From Bacilli bacterium (GTDB taxonomy: Bacteria; Bacillota_I; Bacilli_A; RFN20; CAG-826): a DNA stretch of 64,000 bases. The DNA lies in the NCBI GenBank assembly GCA_022641095.1, contig JALCDB010000007.1, positions 1 to 64,000 on the forward strand. The letters are read 5' to 3'. Below the pieces are notes generated by a model, which saw only the letters and a program-made list of their open reading frames with translations, was not told where the DNA came from and searched no databases. A program made the position numbers and the translations under genes. Of this stretch, positions 1 to 8,182 are shown in pieces; positions within the stretch are counted from its first letter, which is position 1; each line of letters begins with the position of its first letter.

Positions 1-15
1 TCTTTAACGAAACGC

Positions 16-795
16 TTACCGCTTTTCCTGGTCATGGTCCAAAACCTCACGGGCAAGGGCGGCGTAAGCCAACGCGCCTTGGGAGGAAGGCCGCCAACTG
101 CCGACGGGCAATCCTTTGGCGCAGCTTTCCGGCAAGGAAATATTGCGCGGAATGGCGATTATGAAAGTGTTTTCCTTGAAGAGGCCCCGAACTTGGGTGG
201 CTATCTCCGTCGCCAACGTAATCCGGGGGTCATACATCGTAAGCAAGAAACCCTCGATGCGAAGCCTTGAGTTGTAGTCGTGCTGAACTTTGGTGATGGT
301 TGAAAGAATCGCGGCAAGAGCCTCCATCGCGAAGTACTCGCACTGAACGGGGATGATGACCCCGTCGGAAGCGGTCAGGGCATTGAGGGAAAGAAGCCCA
401 AGCGAAGGCGGGCAATCGATGATGATGTAATCATATTCCGCCTTCAGATCCTTGATTGCCTTCTCCAAAAGACGAAATGGCTCGGGGTTCGGGGTGGCCT
501 GGAAAAAAGCGTCCAAAGAGGCGAGTTTAAGGTTGCTGGGCAAAAGGAAAAGCCCCTCTTGGGGCGATGGCAAAATGCACTTATTGACGTCAACCCTTCC
601 AATAAGGGCATCGAAAACGGTCCTCTCAAGAAGAGTGATGTCGATCCCGAGCCCCCGCCCCGCGTTCCCTTGCGAGTCGAAATCGATCAAAAGCACTTTT
701 TGGCGTTGCTTGGCTAAGGCGGCCGAAAGATTGATCGCGGTCGTGGTCTTCCCGACCCCGCCTTTTTGATTGGCGATGGAGATAATTTGAGTCAT
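16..795 (-). CDS. parA: ParA/Soj chromosome-partitioning ATPase
   Basis: Full-length 259-residue ParA. The deviant Walker A motif KGGVGKTT is at residues 11-18, the A' motif (LLIDFDSQGN) at 35-44, and the Walker B-like IIIDCPPSLG near 124-133. ParA binds DNA as an ATP dimer and works with ParB bound at parS to segregate the origin region and modulate DnaA. It is the last complete gene of the suf-mnmG-rsmG-parA unit; parB would be expected next on the minus strand but lies outside the window. The ATG at 795 has no convincing Shine-Dalgarno, so translation may depend on coupling or the intergenic structure described separately. The rsmG-parA neighbourhood suggests proximity to oriC, which is inference from conserved gene order. 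Confidence 0.95.
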   Translation of the reverse strand: MTQIISIANQKGGVGKTTTAINLSAALAKQRQKVLLIDFDSQGNAGRGLGIDITLLERTVFDALIGRVDVNKCILPSPQEGLFLLPSNLKLASLDAFFQATPNPEPFRLLEKAIKDLKAEYDYIIIDCPPSLGLLSLNALTASDGVIIPVQCEYFAMEALAAILSTITKVQHDYNSRLRIEGFLLTMYDPRITLATEIATQVRGLFKENTFIIAIPRNISLPESCAKGLPVGSWRPSSQGALAYAALAREVLDHDQEKR

Positions 796-812
796 GGCTT
801 AAGTTTACTCGC

Positions 813-837
813 GTGAAACATTTTTTAAAAGTTTCAC
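813..837. repeat. Inverted repeat with parS half-site sequence between rsmG and parA
   Basis: GTGAAAC (813-819) and GTTTCAC (831-837) form a perfect 7-bp inverted repeat with an 11-nt AT spacer, overlapping the rsmG stop codon. On the minus strand the left part reads TGTTTCACG, identical to the first nine bases of the Bacillus parS consensus TGTTTCACGTGAAACA; the second half is degenerate. It may be a weak ParB-related site, an RNA hairpin, or chance. Confidence 0.4.
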
Positions 838-1532
838 ACCAAAGGTTTTTTGATTATCGTGGCCCAAGGGCGGGGATATTTTTTGGGCGTTGGCTTTTCT
901 TTGAGGAAAATGAAATTTCGGCGAATGCCCATTTCGTTGGGAAGCGCTTCGGATTTTACGGTTTTGAGAACCGCCCCAAGTTTTGATATTTCTTTGCCTG
1001 TTTTATTAAATTCCTCTTGGCCGCCAGACCCTTTCATGGCCAAGAAAACCCCGCCAACCTTGACGAGTGGCAGGGAAATTTCAAGCAGCGGCCCCATCGG
1101 GGCGACCGCCCTCGCGGCCACGACGTCAAAGGCCTCACGCTCCTTCATCTCCTCGCAACGCTTATGGACGATCGTCACGTTCTTAAGCCCGCAGGCCTCG
1201 ACCACGGCTTCAAGGAAGGAGCACTTCTTTCCCGTGGCCTCGATGAGAGTGAAAGAGGCCTCGGGGCTGACGATGGCCCAAACCAAACCGGGAAAACCCG
1301 CCCCTGTGCCCAAGTCGGCGACCTTTTTCCCATTCAAAGACAGGTATTTGCAGGGCAGAAGGCAATCGTAGAAATGCTTTCCCACCACTTCGCTTTCCTT
1401 AGTGATGGCCGTCAAGTTCATCTTTTCGTTCCACTCGTTGAGAAGGGTGGCGAAACGGCGAAGTTTGGAAACCGCTTCCGCGGAAAGGGCGACCGAGGGC
1501 CTTAGGCTGGAAACCAATTCTTCGTAAGTCAT
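834..1532 (-). CDS. rsmG: 16S rRNA (guanine527-N7)-methyltransferase RsmG (GidB)
   Basis: A 232-residue SAM-dependent methyltransferase of usual family length. The N-terminal NLTAI motif is at 39-43 and the SAM-binding glycine loop VADLGTGAGFPG at 71-82. RsmG methylates G527 of 16S rRNA in the 530 loop; its loss is known to give low-level streptomycin resistance. The ATG at 1532 overlaps the mnmG stop in an ATGA arrangement, so translation is coupled. The adjacency mnmG-rsmG-parA is the conserved near-origin arrangement of many Firmicutes. Confidence 0.95.
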   Translation of the reverse strand: MTYEELVSSLRPSVALSAEAVSKLRRFATLLNEWNEKMNLTAITKESEVVGKHFYDCLLPCKYLSLNGKKVADLGTGAGFPGLVWAIVSPEASFTLIEATGKKCSFLEAVVEACGLKNVTIVHKRCEEMKEREAFDVVAARAVAPMGPLLEISLPLVKVGGVFLAMKGSGGQEEFNKTGKEISKLGAVLKTVKSEALPNEMGIRRNFIFLKEKPTPKKYPRPWATIIKKPLV

Positions 1533-3400
1533 AAGAGCCCTTTCTTTTTTAATGAAAGAATCAGAATCGAGATATCGGCGGGGTTGACTCCGCTGATTCG
1601 GCTGGCTTGGCCGATCGTGACAGGCTGAACGGCGTTAAGTTTCTGGCGAGCCTCAAGAGCCAAACCGTCGATCTTCCCGTAATCCACTCCGCCCGGAAGT
1701 TTGATCTTTTCGAGTTTTTGGGAGTTCGCGGCATCTTTAAGTTCCTTGGCGATATAGCCCTCGTACTTGACTTTCGTCTCAAGGGCCAACGCCTCCCCGT
1801 CGTCAAAGGAAAACCCTTTCAGTTCGGGCATCAAACGGGAAATATCGCGGTAAGCCAGCCCTGGGCGACGCAGAAGTTCGAGCCCTTTATGCCCACATGC
1901 CGTGTCGGTAAAGCCATGGTCCAAAAGATACTTGGCGCAGCCCTTTTTATCTTGGACGTTTGTCTTCCCCATTACGCGGATGGCCTCGTCGATCTTCTCG
2001 TATTTGCTTAGAAAGGCCTGATACCGGCCTTCGCCGATGAGACCGATCCGACGCCCGTGCGGCGTAAGGCGAAGATCGGCGTTGTCGTGACGCAAAAGCA
2101 AACGATATTCGGCCCGGCTTGACATAAGACGGTAAGGCTCGTCGGTCCCTTTGGTGACGAGATCATCGATCATGACGCCGATATAGCTCTCGTCGCGCCG
2201 CAAAATGAGCGGCTCTTTGCCTTGGATTTTCAAGGAAGCGTTGATCCCGGCCAATAGGCCAAGGCCAGCGGCCTCTTCGTAGCCAGACGTTCCGCAGATC
2301 TGACCGGCGCCATAAAGACCTTCGTATTTTTTGGTTTCCAAAGTCGGCTTGAACTGCAAGGGGCGAATCGCGTCGTATTCGATTTGATAGGACCACTTGA
2401 GGATCTCGGCGCGCTCAAGGCCCGGCAGCGAATGGACGAGCCTTTCTTGAATCGCGTGCGGGAAGCCCATCGAAAAGCCCTGAAGATAGACGGATTCGCC
2501 GAACTCGGTCTCCGGTTCCAGGAAAAGCTGATGACGGGGCTTGTCCGCGAAACGGACGACTTTGCTCTCGATAGAGGGGCAATAACGGGGCCCCACCCCT
2601 TTGATGAGGCCATTGAACACGGCGGATTTATCCAAATTGTCGCGGATTATCCTTAAGGTTTCGGGCGAAGTGTACAAAAGATAGCAGGGCAATTGCCGCG
2701 AAAGGGGCGTGAATTCCTTCGTCAGGAAAGAGAAAGCCAACTCGCCGTCTTGCCCAAACTGAACCTGCATTTTGGAGAAATCGATCGTGCTTTTCTTAAG
2801 ACGGGGCGGGGTTCCGGTCTTAAGGCGGAAAACGTCAAGCCCCATTTCCTGAAGGCATTTGCTTAGCCCGCGGGACGAAATCTCGCCATCTGGCCCCCCC
2901 GAATGGACGTCCTCGCCGGAAATAATGGTGCTTTCCATATAAGTCCCCGTCGTGATGACGACGGCTTTGGCGGATATTCTTTCGCTATCCCCCGTAACGA
3001 CGCCAAAGACCTTCCTCTCGTCATAGAGCAGCGATTTGACTTCGCATTCCTTGACCGCGAGATTGGGGGTCGCAAGAACCAGCGATTGCATATAGGCCGG
3101 GTAACCGATTTTGTCTTCCTGAGCCCGAAGGCATTGGACGCCAGGCCCTTTGGCCGTGTTCAAAAACTTGATCTGCAAAGGACGATGGTCGGCCGCGATG
3201 CCCATCATTCCGCCCAAAGCGTCGATTTCGCGAACCACGATGCCTTTCGCCGAACCGCCGATATGGGGATTGCAAGGCATGTTGGCCATCATCTTGATGT
3301 TAAGGGTGCACAAAAGCGTCCGCATGCCCATATGGGCTGCGGCGCACGCGGCTTCCACCCCCGCGTGCCCACCACCGACGACAATGACATCGTAATCCAT
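1529..3400 (-). CDS. mnmG: tRNA uridine-5-carboxymethylaminomethyl modification enzyme MnmG (GidA)
   Basis: A 623-residue FAD protein of normal MnmG length. The dinucleotide-binding GGGHAG is at 9-14, the CNPHIGGSAKG signature at 43-53 and a GPGVQCLRAQ segment at 85-94. The family motif around LPCYLLYT and the C-terminal helical tRNA-binding domain are present. With MnmE (not in the window) it installs the cmnm5 group on U34 of several tRNAs using FAD, methylenetetrahydrofolate and glycine. It starts 16 nt after the sufB stop, so it seems to be transcribed from the suf promoter; no independent strong Shine-Dalgarno or promoter is seen in that gap. Confidence 0.96.
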   Translation of the reverse strand: MDYDVIVVGGGHAGVEAACAAAHMGMRTLLCTLNIKMMANMPCNPHIGGSAKGIVVREIDALGGMMGIAADHRPLQIKFLNTAKGPGVQCLRAQEDKIGYPAYMQSLVLATPNLAVKECEVKSLLYDERKVFGVVTGDSERISAKAVVITTGTYMESTIISGEDVHSGGPDGEISSRGLSKCLQEMGLDVFRLKTGTPPRLKKSTIDFSKMQVQFGQDGELAFSFLTKEFTPLSRQLPCYLLYTSPETLRIIRDNLDKSAVFNGLIKGVGPRYCPSIESKVVRFADKPRHQLFLEPETEFGESVYLQGFSMGFPHAIQERLVHSLPGLERAEILKWSYQIEYDAIRPLQFKPTLETKKYEGLYGAGQICGTSGYEEAAGLGLLAGINASLKIQGKEPLILRRDESYIGVMIDDLVTKGTDEPYRLMSSRAEYRLLLRHDNADLRLTPHGRRIGLIGEGRYQAFLSKYEKIDEAIRVMGKTNVQDKKGCAKYLLDHGFTDTACGHKGLELLRRPGLAYRDISRLMPELKGFSFDDGEALALETKVKYEGYIAKELKDAANSQKLEKIKLPGGVDYGKIDGLALEARQKLNAVQPVTIGQASRISGVNPADISILILSLKKKGLL

Positions 3401-3416
3401 GGTTCCGTTAAATTCA

Positions 3417-4814
3417 TCATCCGATCGAATCGCTCATGTCAAGTTTGATCAGCTGGTTCAGTTCGACCGCGTATTCCATCGGAAGTTCGCGTGAGAAAGG
3501 CTCGATGAAACCCATGATTATCATCTGCGTCGCGTCGGCTTCGGAAATGCCGCGGCTCATGAGATAGAAGAGCTCCTCTTCGTTTATTTTGCTGACGGTC
3601 GCCTCATGTTCGATGTAGGAGGTGGGGTTTTTGATCTCGTTCGTCGGAATGGTGTCGCTATAGCTCTTCCCATCGAGGATCAGGGTATCGCACTCAACGT
3701 GGGAATGGCCGTTCTCGGCCGTCGGCTCCATCCTGACGGTACCACGGTAATTCGCGGTCCCGCCGTTCTTGCAAATGGACTTTGAAATGATGGTCGAAGA
3801 AGTGTTCTTCCCGATGTGGATCATTCGGGCGCCGTTGTCTTGGAATTGGTTGTGGCCGCCGACGGCGATCGAAATCGCCGATCCGCGGGCGCCGTCCCCC
3901 TTAAGGATGCAAGCCGGATACTTCATGTTGCGCATGGAGCCGATGTTCCCATCGACCCACTCCATGAGACCGTTTTCTTCCACCAAAGCCCTTTGGGTGA
4001 CCAAATTGACGATGTTGTTGCTCCAGTTTTGAACCGTCGTGTAACGGCAGCGGGCATTCTTGAGAACGATGATCTCAACCACCGCCGCATGAAGCGATTC
4101 CTTGCTGTAAATGGGGGCCGTGCACCCCTCGACGTAATTGATGTCGGCGCCTTCGTCGACGATGATGAGCGTTCGTTCGAATTGCCCGGTTTTTTCGTTG
4201 TTGATGCGGAAATACGACTGCAACGGTTTGTCGAGATGGACCCCTTTGGGAACGTAAATGAAACTGCCGCCGCTCCAAACCGCGCCGTTTAAGGCCGCGA
4301 ATTTGTTGTCGGCGAACGGCACGACGGTGCCAAAATACTTTTTCATGAGGTCCGGACAGGTTTGAAGGGCCATGTCCGTGGAAAGGAAAATGACGCCTTT
4401 CTCCTGAACCTCTTCCAACATGTTGTGATAAACGACTTCGCTTTCGTATTGGGTGGTGACGCCCGAAAGGTATTTCTGTTCCGCCTCGGGGATGCCCAGG
4501 CGATCAAAGGTCTTTTTGACGGCCGAAGGGACTTCGTCCCAATCGGTGCCTTCTTTTTTGGTCACGCCCGTGTAGTAGGTGTAAGACGAAAAATCCAGAA
4601 ATTTGAGATCCGGGCCGAATTTGGGAAGGGGCATAGCTTCAAAGGCCTTGAGAGCCCGCAAGCGGTATTCAAGCATCCATTCCGGCTCGCGCTTATGCTT
4701 GCTGATGGCCCTGACGACGCCCTCATTGAGACCCTTGCCCGTCGTGAAAAGGACCTTGGCGTCGGTCTTGAAGCCATACTTGTAGGAATCGTCGAGAAAT
4801 TTCGTGTCCGCCAT
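3417..4814 (-). CDS. sufB: Fe-S cluster scaffold subunit SufB
   Basis: A 465-residue SufB, the usual length for the family. It begins [15 protein letters not shown], has the parallel beta-helix core of the SufB/SufD family, and ends with the conserved segment [20 protein letters not shown] followed by GFIEPF. Together with SufC and SufD it forms the scaffold on which clusters assemble from persulfide sulfur delivered by SufS/SufU. It is the last suf gene of the operon, its ATG separated from the sufU stop by a single base, and mnmG follows closely. Confidence 0.96.
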   Translation of the reverse strand: MADTKFLDDSYKYGFKTDAKVLFTTGKGLNEGVVRAISKHKREPEWMLEYRLRALKAFEAMPLPKFGPDLKFLDFSSYTYYTGVTKKEGTDWDEVPSAVKKTFDRLGIPEAEQKYLSGVTTQYESEVVYHNMLEEVQEKGVIFLSTDMALQTCPDLMKKYFGTVVPFADNKFAALNGAVWSGGSFIYVPKGVHLDKPLQSYFRINNEKTGQFERTLIIVDEGADINYVEGCTAPIYSKESLHAAVVEIIVLKNARCRYTTVQNWSNNIVNLVTQRALVEENGLMEWVDGNIGSMRNMKYPACILKGDGARGSAISIAVGGHNQFQDNGARMIHIGKNTSSTIISKSICKNGGTANYRGTVRMEPTAENGHSHVECDTLILDGKSYSDTIPTNEIKNPTSYIEHEATVSKINEEELFYLMSRGISEADATQMIIMGFIEPFSRELPMEYAVELNQLIKLDMSDSIG

Positions 4815-4815
4815 C

Positions 4816-5259
4816 CTACTTTTCCTCTTTCTCCAACAGTTCTTTCAAAGCGGTCCAACCCATGGTCGCGCAATGGATGCGGGCGGCTTGCTTTCCGGTG
4901 TTGAGGAAAACGATGGCCTCATCAAGCACGGAAGCGTCATATTCTTTTTCCCCGATCATGTTGAGATACTGCTCAATCACGTACTGAGCTTCCTTGAAAG
5001 TCATCCCGATGACGCGATCGCAAAGAATATCGGTCGAAGCGGATGAGATCGTGCATGCGACGCCCTCCCAGCGGGCGTCGGCGATCTTGCCATCCTTAGC
5101 CAAGAGATACACATCGAAATCGTCGATGCAGTTCGTGCTGGAGGCGTGAAGCGAAAGATAACCGCTTTCCGTCGGTTTGCTCTTATGGCGCGGATTCTGG
5201 TAATGGTCCATGATGATTTCCCTCATCATTTGGGGAGTGACTTCAATTGAAGTAGGCAT
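4816..5259 (-). CDS. sufU: SufU-type sulfurtransferase/scaffold protein
   Basis: The chosen start at 5259 gives 147 residues ([10 protein letters not shown]...). It follows a strong AAGGAG with a 7-nt spacer, whereas the longer upstream reading overlaps sufS by 62 nt. Zn/sulfur-ligand positions are recognisable: C-x-D in TNCIDD, Cys in GVACTIS, and Cys in RIHCAT near the C-terminus. In Bacillus, SufU is a zinc protein that accepts sulfur from the SufS cysteine and passes it on. The first motif is CID rather than the common CGD, but the ligating Cys and Asp are kept. It overlaps the sufS end by 17 nt. Confidence 0.93.
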   Translation of the reverse strand: MPTSIEVTPQMMREIIMDHYQNPRHKSKPTESGYLSLHASSTNCIDDFDVYLLAKDGKIADARWEGVACTISSASTDILCDRVIGMTFKEAQYVIEQYLNMIGEKEYDASVLDEAIVFLNTGKQAARIHCATMGWTALKELLEKEEK

Positions 5260-6475
5260 CGAGAAACTCCTTTCCGTGCTTGAGGGCGTCAACCAAGGCG
5301 TCAATGTCCTCTTTGGTAGTGTAGAAATAGAAACTGGCGCGGACCGTGGCGACCACTTTTAGGTAGTCGATCAGGATTTTCGCGCAATGCTGGCCGCTTC
5401 GACAGGCGATGCCGCGGCTATTAAGAAACGTGGCGGCGTCTTGAGCGAAGACGTCTTTGATGTTGAAAGTGACGATACCGGCTTCCGATTTGGCGTTGTA
5501 AATGATCGAATTCCCGGTTTTCTCAAGTTCCGAGACCGCATATCGTTTGAGTTCTTCCTCGTATTCGTTGATGTTCTTGAGACCGATTTTCATTATGTAA
5601 TCGACGGCCGCCTTCAAGCCAAGGATGCCTTCGATGTTTTGGGTTCCGGCCTCGAATTTGACCGGCGGCTCCAAATAGGCGACGTCGCCGCACATATCGA
5701 ACTTGGCGTTCATTCCCCCGCCCGTCATGAACGGATCCATTCTCTTGAGCAGATCGAATTTGCCATAGAGAACGCCAATCCCCGTCGGACCGCATAGTTT
5801 GTGGCCGCTGAAAGAAAGGAAATCGCAATCAAGATCCTGAACGTCGGTAGGCAAATGCGGCACGCTTTGGGCGCCATCGAGAACCAATAGGGCTCCATGG
5901 GCATGCGCGACTTTGGCGAGCTCCTTCGCCGGGGCGATGTAGCCTAACACATTCGTCACATGGGCGATGGCGACGATTTTCGTGCGCTCCGTGATAACCT
6001 GCTTCAAATTGTCCACGGTGAGGCGCCCATCTTTGTCGAGCGGAATGAATTTTATGACCGCTCCCGTCATCTCGCTGACCTTGTACCAAGGCAAAACATT
6101 CGATGCGTGCTCCGCTTGCGTCAAGAGAATCTCATCGCCTTTCTTAAGGTACTTAACCCCCCAGCCGAAAGCGACAAGGTTGATCGAGGCGGTCGTCCCG
6201 GAAGTGAAAACCACCTCCTGCGGTTGGCAATTTATCAGTTTGGCCACCGATTGCCGAGAAGCCAAAATCCGCTCATCGATCTGATAGCAAAGATCGTAGT
6301 CGCCCCGATGGCTGTTTGAGGTCTCAGATCGATAGTACGCGCTGACCGCGTCCAAAACGCAGTCGGGTTTGAAAGTCGTGGAGGCGTTATCAAGCCACAC
6401 AAGGGGTTTGCCTTGCATTTTGATGCCGTTCCGGAACATTGGGAAATCTTTGCGAACCTCATACGGATTGATCAT
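5243..6475 (-). CDS. sufS: Cysteine desulfurase SufS (group II)
   Basis: A 410-residue PLP aminotransferase class V protein. The Schiff-base lysine is K226 in SFSGHKLCGP and the catalytic persulfide cysteine is C364 in RSGQHCA, both characteristic of SufS/CsdA. It converts cysteine to alanine and hands sulfur to SufU, encoded immediately downstream. Its ATG overlaps the sufD stop (ATGA) and its 3' end overlaps sufU, so the whole suf cluster is tightly coupled. Confidence 0.96.
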   Translation of the reverse strand: MINPYEVRKDFPMFRNGIKMQGKPLVWLDNASTTFKPDCVLDAVSAYYRSETSNSHRGDYDLCYQIDERILASRQSVAKLINCQPQEVVFTSGTTASINLVAFGWGVKYLKKGDEILLTQAEHASNVLPWYKVSEMTGAVIKFIPLDKDGRLTVDNLKQVITERTKIVAIAHVTNVLGYIAPAKELAKVAHAHGALLVLDGAQSVPHLPTDVQDLDCDFLSFSGHKLCGPTGIGVLYGKFDLLKRMDPFMTGGGMNAKFDMCGDVAYLEPPVKFEAGTQNIEGILGLKAAVDYIMKIGLKNINEYEEELKRYAVSELEKTGNSIIYNAKSEAGIVTFNIKDVFAQDAATFLNSRGIACRSGQHCAKILIDYLKVVATVRASFYFYTTKEDIDALVDALKHGKEFLDAYFN

Positions 6476-7176
6476 TTTTGAATCCCTCCCTCGATAGCGG
6501 ATTCGATCTTCGCCACCAAACTTTCGTCAACGAACGAATCCTCGATAGGCCGCAGATAGCCGAGGGTGATGAGCCGCTTGGCTTCCTCTTCGCTGATGCC
6601 TCGGCTCTCAAGATAGAAGAGGTGAGCGGAATTGAGTCGCCCGACGATCGCGGCGTGGCTCGCCTCGACGTCGTTGTCGCCGATGCGGAGGATTGGGCTA
6701 GCCCTTCCGATGGCGCCTTGATCGAAAACGATGATCTTGGATTCCTGACGCGTCTTCACCTTCACCGAGCCTTTCTTGATTTCGCTTGTACCGGCGAAAA
6801 CAAGCCTGCCAGCGTCGCGGGCGATGCCATAGTTGCTCATGAGGGCCTCGGTGTGAGGCGCCTCGTGATAGACGGACGTCTCGAAGTCCTTTTGGGAGAG
6901 GCCGCCATCGAGACACGCCAAGTGCCAACGGCATTTCGAGCCTTCCCCAAGCAAACGTACATTTAAAACAAATTTGCCGTTTCCTTGCGAAAAATCCGCA
7001 AAAGCCCCTTCGATCGTCCCGTTCTCCTTAACGATGACCTCGATCGTCGAATCGGCGAATCCCTGAAATGAGGCGATATTCAAATGAAGGGTTTGGCACT
7101 TTTCTACCGTTATGGAGAACTTCGGAGGAAGATCGTCAACGAAAACGATTCTTCTTTCCGCTTCATTTCTTGCCAT
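6472..7176 (-). CDS. sufD: SufD, short form
   Basis: A SufB/SufD-family protein of only 234 residues; SufD is commonly about 400 or more. The C-terminal signature HLFYLESRGISEEEAKRLI followed by TLGYLRP is intact, as is a beta-rich core. The N-terminal helical region seems to be missing. It is not a frameshift product: upstream sequence is occupied by sufC, which overlaps the start by 14 nt, so the short form is organised as a proper gene. It should pair with SufB in the SufBC2D complex. Assignment rests on position plus the C-terminal motif. Confidence 0.88.
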   Translation of the reverse strand: MARNEAERRIVFVDDLPPKFSITVEKCQTLHLNIASFQGFADSTIEVIVKENGTIEGAFADFSQGNGKFVLNVRLLGEGSKCRWHLACLDGGLSQKDFETSVYHEAPHTEALMSNYGIARDAGRLVFAGTSEIKKGSVKVKTRQESKIIVFDQGAIGRASPILRIGDNDVEASHAAIVGRLNSAHLFYLESRGISEEEAKRLITLGYLRPIEDSFVDESLVAKIESAIEGGIQK

Positions 7177-7999
7177 CGTCGACCCTGGCCTTCGTGGCGC
7201 AAACCCCGATGGATACGGTGTTCATCGGTTTCCCTTCCTCTTTTTCGATTTCAATCCCCAGTTCCTCTTTGATCCATTCGTAACCTTGGGTGTCGATCTT
7301 GGCGATGATGTCCGGTCCGCCTTCGACGACGACGCGGCCATTGATGAGAACAGCCGCTCTCGTCGGCTTGATGATTCCATATAGACGGGCGTAGTGGCTG
7401 ACGACCAGAAATCCGGCCCCTCTTCGCTGCTCCTTCTCAATGGCTTTCGCGACGATTTGCATGGCGTCGACGTCAAGGCCCGAATCGATTTCGTCGAGCA
7501 TGGCGATCCTTGGGGACAATAGACGCATCTGAAGCATCTCGTTCCGCTTCTTCTCCCCGCCCGAAAAACCCTCATTGAGATTGCGTTTGCTCATCTCGAA
7601 GGGAATCCCCATATCCTTATAGGCGTTTTGAAGCGAATTATAGAACTCGAAAAGCGACATGGGCTTCTCCCGATGGGCGTTCATGGCCGCCTTAAGGAAG
7701 TCGGCGCTATTGAGGCCGGCGATTTCGCTGGGGTACTGCATGGCCAGGAACAAACCGGCCTTGCTGCGAAGGTCGGGCGTCATCTGTAAGATGTCTTTCC
7801 CGTCAAACTTGATGGAACCGCCGGTGACGCTATAGGCCGGGTTGCCCATGATGGCCGCCAACAACGTGCTCTTCCCATGTCCGTTGGGTCCTAACAAAGC
7901 TACCGTTTCGCCCTCGTTGACCGCAAGGTTCACCCCTTTGAGGATGGCTTGGCCTTTGACGGCCACTTCGAGATTTTCTATGACAAGTTGTGACATCAT
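7163..7999 (-). CDS. sufC: Fe-S assembly ATPase SufC
   Basis: A 278-residue ABC ATPase. Walker A is GPNGHGKS at 37-44, the SufC-specific signature is NEGFSGGEKKRNEML, and Walker B is RIAMLDEIDSGLD. The C-terminus is about 20 residues longer than typical SufC. Tandem ATGs at 7999 and 7996 lie just after CAGGAG; the second has the better spacing. It is the first gene of the suf-mnmG-rsmG-parA unit, transcribed from a promoter at 8020-8048. It energises SufB/SufD conformational changes during cluster assembly. Confidence 0.96.
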   Translation of the reverse strand: MMSQLVIENLEVAVKGQAILKGVNLAVNEGETVALLGPNGHGKSTLLAAIMGNPAYSVTGGSIKFDGKDILQMTPDLRSKAGLFLAMQYPSEIAGLNSADFLKAAMNAHREKPMSLFEFYNSLQNAYKDMGIPFEMSKRNLNEGFSGGEKKRNEMLQMRLLSPRIAMLDEIDSGLDVDAMQIVAKAIEKEQRRGAGFLVVSHYARLYGIIKPTRAAVLINGRVVVEGGPDIIAKIDTQGYEWIKEELGIEIEKEEGKPMNTVSIGVCATKARVDDGKK

Positions 8000-8019
8000 T
8001 AACTCCTGAAAGCATGCTT

Positions 8020-8048
8020 ATTTTAGTACCCGTTTGTCATGACCGCAA
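8020..8048 (-). promoter_or_regulatory. Predicted sigma-A promoter of the suf operon
   Basis: On the minus strand TTGCGG (8048-8043) and TAAAAT (8025-8020) are separated by exactly 17 bp, followed by a short leader with CAGGAG before sufC. It is divergent from the lipoprotein promoter about 70 bp away. Confidence 0.65.
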
Positions 8049-8113
8049 ACAATACGATAGACCATCTATAGACTACCTACTTTTAGCGTGTGGGCGCGCG
8101 CCTTAAGAAGTTG

Positions 8114-8142
8114 TTGCACCAATTCTCTTTAGAGAATACACT
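8114..8142 (+). promoter_or_regulatory. Predicted promoter of the lipoprotein pair with palindrome in the spacer
   Basis: TTGCAC (8114-8119), a 17-bp spacer and TACACT (8137-8142). The spacer holds a perfect inverted repeat, ATTCTCT-TT-AGAGAAT (8122-8137), running into the -10. A repressor bound there would block RNA polymerase. The transcript would begin near 8149, before the AAGGAGGA of the lipoprotein gene. Confidence 0.6.
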
Positions 8143-8182
8143 TAACTCGCACCATTTTGAGCAAGGAGGAACGAGTCCACAC

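Noticed and set aside
850-1505. Long plus-strand frames antisense to rsmG
   Set aside because: No ribosome-binding site; codon pattern is the complement of a clear methyltransferase gene.
2903-3448. 181-codon plus-strand frame antisense to mnmG
   Set aside because: Shadow frame; mnmG is complete with all motifs.
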